A stretch of 9,759 nt of DNA from Dehalococcoidia bacterium. Lineage in GTDB: Bacteria; Chloroflexota; Dehalococcoidia; Dehalococcoidales; RBG-16-60-22. The notes under the pieces are model-generated. The model was given only the letters and a program-made list of their open reading frames with translations, had not been told where the DNA came from and did not search any database. The DNA lies in contig SOKS01000134.1 in the NCBI GenBank assembly GCA_004375725.1, positions 1 to 9,759 of the forward strand, given 5' to 3'. Below, one piece after another: positions 5,753 to 9,759 of the stretch. The position numbers and the translations under genes are program-made. Each line of letters begins with the position of its first letter. The stretch's first letter is position 1.

Positions 5753-6412
5753 CTACTTCTCTTCGGCGGGAGCCTCCGCCTCGGCCGTGGCCTCCCCTTC
5801 TTCCTCAGCCAGAGCTTCCTCTTCGACCTTGGCCACTTCCTCGACCTCTTCCTTGACCATCACTTTGCTTATCTTAGCCACCAGCTGCTCGGGATCGGCA
5901 TGAACCGTAATCTCCGGGTCGAGGACGATGTCTTTGACGTGGATTGCCTGTTCCACCTCTTCCAGTTGGGTGATGTCAATATCGATCTGGGGTGGTACGT
6001 TGGTGGGCAGGCACTCAACGCTCAGGCTATTGATGCCGTGAACGAGCATGCGTCCTTTGAATTTCAGCGCCGGCGCTTCTCCAACGAGGACAATAGGCAC
6101 GTCCACCGCGATCTTTTCCGTCCGTTTAACCTGGTAGAAATCGATGTGCAACAGTTCTCTGGTAATGACATCGCGCTGAATCTCGCGCACGAAAACGCTC
6201 TTCGGTTTTTCGCCATCAACCTCGAGGTTAATGAGCCTGGTCTTGCCGGCGTGGGCAACCAGGTTAACCAGTTCATCAGTATCACACTGTAGCGCCACTG
6301 AACTGACACCGTGACCGTAGAGATGAGCCGGCGTTATCCTCTGGCGTCGTAAGAATCTGGTCTTCTTTCCCAGCACCATGCGGTGCGTTGCTTTCAATCG
6401 TAAATCTGCCAC
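5753..6412 (-). CDS. rplY: 50S ribosomal protein L25/general stress protein Ctc
   Basis: This 219-residue protein is of the two-domain CTC type. The N-terminal 5S rRNA-binding L25 beta-barrel includes LGKKTRFLRRQRITPAHLYG, HAGKTRLINLEV and TRELLHIDFYQVKRTEKI. The C-terminal TL5/CTC domain follows, with VDVPIVLVGEAPALKFKGRM, INSLSVECLPTNVPPQIDID and HVKDIVLDPEITVHADPEQL. Residues 184-219 form a tail of almost only Glu, Ala and Val. The start is GTG at 6412: AAGGAG at 6420-6425 sits 7 nt upstream and the family begins here. The 37 in-frame residues upstream are cysteine- and aromatic-rich intergenic translation. An AT-rich promoter candidate lies just before it. As the first gene of the minus-strand block it probably leads an operon with the amidohydrolase and thpR. 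Confidence 0.95.
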   Translation of the reverse strand: MADLRLKATHRMVLGKKTRFLRRQRITPAHLYGHGVSSVALQCDTDELVNLVAHAGKTRLINLEVDGEKPKSVFVREIQRDVITRELLHIDFYQVKRTEKIAVDVPIVLVGEAPALKFKGRMLVHGINSLSVECLPTNVPPQIDIDITQLEEVEQAIHVKDIVLDPEITVHADPEQLVAKISKVMVKEEVEEVAKVEEEALAEEEGEATAEAEAPAEEK

Positions 6413-6436
6413 GTCTCCACTCCTTATACAAAGCTT

Positions 6437-6465
6437 ATTTAAACATATATGGCGGTAAAAATCAA
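6437..6465 (-). promoter_or_regulatory. Candidate promoter for rplY
   Basis: On the minus strand TTGATT (plus 6460-6465) is separated by 17 nt from TTAAAT (plus 6437-6442); each matches consensus at 4/6. A transcript starting about 7 nt downstream would have a leader of roughly 20 nt ending in the AAGGAG ribosome site. The region is clearly more AT-rich than the flanking genes. Confidence 0.4.
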
Positions 6466-6474
6466 TGCTGGAGG

Positions 6475-6504
6475 CTGCCAACCCATCAGTCTTTGTGATA
6501 TTAT
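6475..6504 (+). promoter_or_regulatory. Candidate extended -10 promoter for threonine aldolase
   Basis: TATTAT at 6499-6504 (5/6) is preceded by TGA, giving the extended -10 form TG-n-TATTAT. A weak -35, CTGCCA at 6475-6480 (4/6), lies 18 nt upstream. Transcription would begin near 6511, about 30 nt before the aldolase start. Together with the rplY promoter it makes 6413-6539 a compact divergent control region. Confidence 0.45.
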
Positions 6505-6539
6505 AGAAGTTAAAAATAAGCACAGAGAAGGTGGCTATG

Positions 6540-7574
6540 ATGAAGATTATTGACCTGCGCAGCGATACTATTACCCTGCCGACGGAGGAAATGCGGCGAG
6601 CGATGTACGAGGCGGAGCTGGGGGATGATGTTCACCGGGAAGACCCCACCGTCAACCGCCTTGAAGAGCTGGCGGCTGAAGTCATGGGCAAAGAGGCGGC
6701 GCTTCTCACCACCAGCGGCACGATGAGCAACCTCCTTGGCGTCCTGGCCAATACCCGGCCCGGCGATGAAATCATTGTCGGCAGCGAGGCCCACATGTTC
6801 TGGTATGAGGTCGGTGGCGCATCGACGCTGGGTGGGGTGGTAATCCGCACCATTCCCAATGATGAAGATGGAAAGCTCGACGCCACTGATGTGGAGGAGG
6901 CGATACGGTCGGAGAATATCCATTTCCCGAAGAGCGCCCTGCTCTGTCTGGAAAACACCCAAAATCGCTGCGGCGGTGCGGTACTGACTTGCGAATATAC
7001 GGAGGAAATTTCCGGACTCGCCCATCGGCATGGACTGCAAGTTCACCTTGATGGGGCCCGCATCTTCAATGCCGCCGTTGCCCTCGGTGTGCCTGCCCGG
7101 GAGCTGGTGGCACCGGTGGACACGGTAAATTTCTGCCTTTCCAAAGGACTCAGTGCGCCCGTCGGCTCACTTTTCTGTGGTACAAGAGAGATGGTGGAGA
7201 GGGCGCGGAAGTGGCGTAAGATGCTGGGAGGGGGGATGCGGCAGGCAGGGGTTATTGCGGCGGCCGGCATCGTGGCCATTGAAAAGATGGTTGACCGCCT
7301 CGCCGAGGACCATGCCAACGCCAGGCGGCTGGTGGCAGGACTGGCCCAGATACCCGGCTTTTCCGTGAGCCCGGAGAAGGTGCCGACGAACATAGTGAAT
7401 TTTGAATTTCCGCCAGAAGTTAGCGACTTCGTTATCAAAATAGGGGAGCGGGGAGTCAAGTTTCTATCGCGGAGTGGTCGGAGTGTGCGGGCGGTAACCA
7501 ACCGCATGGTCGGCGCTGAAGATATCGAAGAAGCCCTGGGGCGCATCAACCAGCTGGTAAAGGAAGCAAGCTAG
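6540..7574 (+). CDS. ltaE: Low-specificity L-threonine aldolase (PLP-dependent, beta-eliminating lyase family)
   Basis: This 344-residue fold-type I PLP enzyme begins MKIIDLRSDTITLPTEEM, the signature opening of threonine aldolases. DDVHREDPTVNRLEE follows, then LLTTSGTMSNLL (phosphate-binding loop), SEAHMF with the cofactor-stacking His85, HLDGAR with Asp171 that pairs with the pyridine nitrogen, and FCLSKGLSAPVGS with the Schiff-base Lys202. It splits L-threonine or L-allo-threonine into glycine and acetaldehyde. The ATG at 6540 is preferred because AGGTG at 6529-6533 then has a 6-nt spacer. The adjacent ATG at 6537 and a GTG at 6531 are possible alternatives. The length is normal for the family. 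The stop TAG overlaps the stop of the convergent DUF362 gene. It appears to be a single-gene unit transcribed away from rplY. Confidence 0.93.
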   Translation: MKIIDLRSDTITLPTEEMRRAMYEAELGDDVHREDPTVNRLEELAAEVMGKEAALLTTSGTMSNLLGVLANTRPGDEIIVGSEAHMFWYEVGGASTLGGVVIRTIPNDEDGKLDATDVEEAIRSENIHFPKSALLCLENTQNRCGGAVLTCEYTEEISGLAHRHGLQVHLDGARIFNAAVALGVPARELVAPVDTVNFCLSKGLSAPVGSLFCGTREMVERARKWRKMLGGGMRQAGVIAAAGIVAIEKMVDRLAEDHANARRLVAGLAQIPGFSVSPEKVPTNIVNFEFPPEVSDFVIKIGERGVKFLSRSGRSVRAVTNRMVGAEDIEEALGRINQLVKEAS

Positions 7575-8716
7575 GAGAAATACGGTATTAAACGCTGGCG
7601 GATTTCTTCCCGGGTGGGCGGGCAGCCGGCGACGCATTTTGCTTCTTCATCCAGTTCAGTGATAGCGCAGTCGCCGACCAGCAGATAGGCTCTACTTTCC
7701 GGAATGTCGGGGTCGGTGCCCACGCAAATGCGCAGCGGCATTTTCAGCCTTGCCTCACGCTCAATCAGCATGAGGAGCTCGGAAAGCAGCGGGATGAAAC
7801 AGCCGCTGCAAGCCTTATCGGTACCACTTATCTCAAGCTGCGGAAAACTGCGCTGCAACTGTTCCTGGGGCAGTTTGACCTTAAATTTAAGCCGTTTCAG
7901 TTCCTCGCCGATGATTTCGATTCTGGTCAGGTTGCTTTCCCCCAGCCCGGCCGCCGCACCCAGGGTTACCGTCGGCACGGTGTCGGGGTCGATGCCCATC
8001 AGCGCGCAGCCGACGGCATCCACGGCCACCGCGTCGGTGCTGGTCAGCAGCAGTCGCGCATCGAGAGGCTGCTTGACCATAGAGTAGCCGATGCTGCCGA
8101 GGGTCTTGGCGGTGGCATCTATGATGTTGAGCGTCGGCCTGACTATTTTGTTAAGCTCAACAATAGCCTGGCTCAGGCTTTTTTGCTGATGGAAGCGGGG
8201 CTTATCCTCTCGTTTCAGGCAGCCCTTCAGGTTCTTTACCGCCAGCGTCACCGTGGTCTGGTAGTGCGTTTTCATCACCGGCACGTTTATCAGTTTGTCG
8301 CAGGTGAAGGCAAATTCCGTTACCCGGAATTCATCGGGCGTGGCTCCGGAGATACCCCGGAAAGTGCGGAATTTGTGTTCGTCAAAAAGCACCCACTCGA
8401 TACCCAGGCGGTCGGCAACCTCGCTGATACCTGGCTCGGTAAAACATTTTTTAAGGCGTGACTCCGGCTGGTAGTAGCTCGGTCCCTCTCCGATAATCAC
8501 CCGGCCCGCGCCGGCGTCAAGGCAGTACCTGGCCACGGCCTCAACCAGCCGGGGATTGGTAATTTCCCCGCTGTCTGGCGCATGGGGCTCGTAGAGGTTG
8601 GGCTTGATGAGCACGCGGTCGCCTCTTGAAACCGGCTTTTCTCCGATGTCGTCAAGCGCCTGGAGAAGAGCGTCATAATAGTCGTTTTCGACTTTAACGA
8701 TAGATACTCTGCTCAT
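7571..8716 (-). CDS. DUF362-domain protein with cysteine-rich, possibly Fe-S-binding C-terminus
   Basis: This 381-residue protein opens MSRVSIVKVENDYYDALLQA, followed by GDRVLIKPNLYEPHAP, VIIGEGPSYYQPE, INVPVMKTHYQTTVTLAVKN and TSTDAVAVDAVGCALMG. These are the hallmarks of the DUF362 (COG2006) family, whose reaction is unknown. Beyond the DUF362 core, residues about 300-381 hold six cysteines: CSGC (303/306), Cys331, GDC (350), and Cys361 followed by GCPP (Cys365). The order CxxC, GxC, GCPP recalls the proximal 4Fe-4S site of NuoB and NiFe-hydrogenase small subunits; that resemblance is inferred by eye. The start at 8716 is chosen because the family begins there. Upstream frame to 9004 overlaps dCMP deaminase and looks non-coding. 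The ribosome site is weak (AAAGG, 10 nt). dCMP deaminase ends 25 bp upstream. Confidence 0.85.
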   Translation of the reverse strand: MSRVSIVKVENDYYDALLQALDDIGEKPVSRGDRVLIKPNLYEPHAPDSGEITNPRLVEAVARYCLDAGAGRVIIGEGPSYYQPESRLKKCFTEPGISEVADRLGIEWVLFDEHKFRTFRGISGATPDEFRVTEFAFTCDKLINVPVMKTHYQTTVTLAVKNLKGCLKREDKPRFHQQKSLSQAIVELNKIVRPTLNIIDATAKTLGSIGYSMVKQPLDARLLLTSTDAVAVDAVGCALMGIDPDTVPTVTLGAAAGLGESNLTRIEIIGEELKRLKFKVKLPQEQLQRSFPQLEISGTDKACSGCFIPLLSELLMLIEREARLKMPLRICVGTDPDIPESRAYLLVGDCAITELDEEAKCVAGCPPTREEIRQRLIPYFS

Positions 8717-8741
8717 TGTAGCCGTGCCTTTCAACTCTGCG

Positions 8742-9233
8742 TCAGTCCAGGAAGCTGATCTGGGCCGGTGGCCTTTCCTGGCTCTCAATTTCGATGCCTG
8801 CCTCGCGGAAGAGGTCGGCAAAGGTGCGGTCATTGTAGCTGCCAAAGTTGACAAACCGTTTGATCCGGGCGTTGACCAGCATCTTGGCGCAGAGAACGCA
8901 GGGAGTGTGCGTGCAGTAGATGGTGCTCCCTTCCAGGCTGACGCCGTGGAGGCTGGCCTGAATGATGACGTTCTGCTCGGCGTGAATGCCGCGGCAGATT
9001 TCATGCCTCTCGCCGGAGGGTATGCCGAGTTCGTCGCGAAGACAACCCAGCTCCAGACAGTCTCTGGAACCGGAAGCGGCGCCGTTGTAGCCCGTGGCCA
9101 GAATATGTTTGTCCTTCACCGCCACGGCACCGACGTGGTGGCGGCGGCAGGTGGAGCGCTCTGCCACCACCGAGGCGATTTTCAGAAAATATTCGTCGGC
9201 AGTTGGCCTGGTAATCGCTTTTTTCATTTCCAT
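8742..9233 (-). CDS. Deoxycytidylate (dCMP) deaminase, ComEB type
   Basis: This 163-residue zinc-dependent deaminase has the catalytic H-A-E motif at 84-86 (GIHAEQNVI) and the second zinc motif PCVLC (Cys112, Cys115). The opening RPTADEYFLKIASVVAERSTCRR, VGAVAVKDKHILATGYNGAA and the extended Cys-rich insert around DCLELGCLRDELG are diagnostic of dCMP deaminase as opposed to cytidine or tRNA adenosine deaminases. It converts dCMP to dUMP, the precursor for dTMP. Two starts are possible: ATG 9233, overlapping the upstream gene by 10 nt, or ATG 9227, which forms an ATGA overlap with the upstream TGA. Neither has a strong ribosome site, so translation is likely coupled to the upstream kinase-like gene. 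The name ComEB reflects its position in the Bacillus comE operon and is no proof of competence. Confidence 0.94.
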   Translation of the reverse strand: MEMKKAITRPTADEYFLKIASVVAERSTCRRHHVGAVAVKDKHILATGYNGAASGSRDCLELGCLRDELGIPSGERHEICRGIHAEQNVIIQASLHGVSLEGSTIYCTHTPCVLCAKMLVNARIKRFVNFGSYNDRTFADLFREAGIEIESQERPPAQISFLD

Positions 9234-9759
9234 CCCGCCAGTAATTTATTTGCCTGCGCCTCCAGGTCCGATAGCGAGGACTCATTGCTAATGGTGTAGT
9301 CGGCCATGGCAATCGGCCCGCCTTTCTTGGTGTTTTCAATTTCCGCCCGGTCACGGCTGGCGGCTTCTTTAGGTGTCAGCGGTCGTTCGGCTCGGCTGCT
9401 GAGTCGGCTATACCTCGTTTGCGGCGATGCCCAGACGGCGATAATAGTGAAATTTTCCTTATATTGAGCTTTCAAGAAGGTGTATTCTTCCCAGGAGTAC
9501 AGTCCATCAATCACGACATTCGACTTCTTCAGGGCGGCATCAATTCGGGGCAGGTTGAGTTTGGCGTAGGCGGCCATGCCGTGCTCTTTTCGTAATAGCT
9601 CCCTGATATGCCGCTCGTTATCCTCATTGAGGACAAGGCCCCTCTTTTTCACCTCTTCATCGGTGATATCACCGAACCTGATTCTGGCGAAGCCGTGCTG
9701 CTCAAAGACCCGGGCGACCTCTGACTTGCCCGACCCGGCCATCCCCACAATGGCGACCA
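9224..9759 (-). CDS. UPF0200-type P-loop kinase-like protein (5' end just outside window)
   Basis: This frame is open to the right edge, giving 177 visible residues. A Walker A motif lies at the very start (VAIVGMAGSGKSEVA) and the first strand is intact, so only a few N-terminal residues can be missing. Next come FARIRFGDITDEEVKKRGL, the helix HIRELLRKEHGMAAYAK, the Walker B-like strand NVVIDGLYSWEEY, and FTIIAVWASPQTRYSRL followed by a lid-like RAERPLTP...SRDRAEIE. ADYTISNESSLSDLEAQ closes the protein. This order matches UPF0200, an adenylate/dephospho-CoA-kinase-like family best known from archaea, with no settled substrate. It is neither a standard dephospho-CoA kinase nor an adenylate kinase. 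An internal GTG at 9748 would cut off the first strand and is not the start. The stop overlaps the dCMP deaminase start, tying the two together. Confidence 0.85.
   Translation of the reverse strand, partial: VAIVGMAGSGKSEVARVFEQHGFARIRFGDITDEEVKKRGLVLNEDNERHIRELLRKEHGMAAYAKLNLPRIDAALKKSNVVIDGLYSWEEYTFLKAQYKENFTIIAVWASPQTRYSRLSSRAERPLTPKEAASRDRAEIENTKKGGPIAMADYTISNESSLSDLEAQANKLLAGWK

Noticed and set aside
5705..6292. 195-codon open frame on the plus strand
   Set aside because: It is antisense to rplY, whose reading is unambiguous; its Leu/Phe-rich start is the complement of the Glu/Ala-rich L25 tail.
6413..6523. 37-residue upstream extension of L25
   Set aside because: It contains the promoter region and lacks similarity to L25; the GTG at 6412 has an AAGGAG site at correct spacing.
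6510..7046. 178-codon open frame on the minus strand
   Set aside because: It is antisense to threonine aldolase and runs through the divergent promoter region; no recognisable protein features.
8717..9004. In-frame 96-residue N-terminal extension of the DUF362 protein
   Set aside because: It lies inside the dCMP deaminase gene in another frame on the same strand, is Ser/Ala/Arg/Pro-rich as out-of-frame translation tends to be, and the DUF362 family starts at the ATG at 8716.
8724..9299. 191-codon open frame on the plus strand
   Set aside because: It is the complement of the dCMP deaminase gene, which carries all catalytic residues; no motif is seen in the antisense translation.

Overview
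The window looks like ordinary chromosomal DNA of a moderately GC-rich bacterium, with gene-dense, mostly co-directional blocks. The best guess is the Dehalococcoidia (Chloroflexota). The reasons are the gene content (a DnaE C-terminus, a ctc-type L25, a long-form HPF, a UPF0200-type P-loop kinase otherwise known mainly from archaea, and a DUF362 protein with an extra cysteine-rich domain) and the frequent GTG starts. This placement is inferred from gene families and not from a marker alignment. I see no tRNA, rRNA, CRISPR array, insertion sequence, phage gene or attachment site.

Layout. (1) 1-1652, plus strand: the 3' end of dnaE, a small class I SAM methyltransferase and radC, all closely spaced. 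(2) 1667-6412, minus strand, reading right to left: rplY (L25/Ctc), a TIM-barrel amidohydrolase, thpR, a 70-residue zinc-ribbon protein, comF, hpf, a signal-anchored protein of unknown function and two tiny membrane proteins. This block ends convergently, 14 bp from radC. A promoter before rplY and another before the zinc-ribbon gene suggest at least two transcription units. (3) 6413-6539: a short AT-rich divergent promoter region. (4) 6540-7574, plus strand: a low-specificity threonine aldolase, whose stop codon interlocks with the convergent DUF362 gene in a shared CTAG. (5) 7571-9759, minus strand: a UPF0200-like kinase (cut by the window edge), dCMP deaminase and the DUF362 protein, an apparent operon entering from the right.

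How the genes fit together. The window mixes housekeeping roles: replication (dnaE), ribosome structure and hibernation (rplY, hpf), RNA 2',3'-cyclic phosphate handling (thpR), dUMP supply (dCMP deaminase) and a possible DNA-uptake gene (comF). The least understood parts are the UPF0200 kinase/dCMP deaminase/DUF362 operon, the cysteine pattern at the C-terminus of the DUF362 protein, the zinc-ribbon protein with its own promoter, and the three small membrane-associated proteins at 1667-2655. I found no clear defence or mobile system, and nothing that I can confidently call a new biological system.
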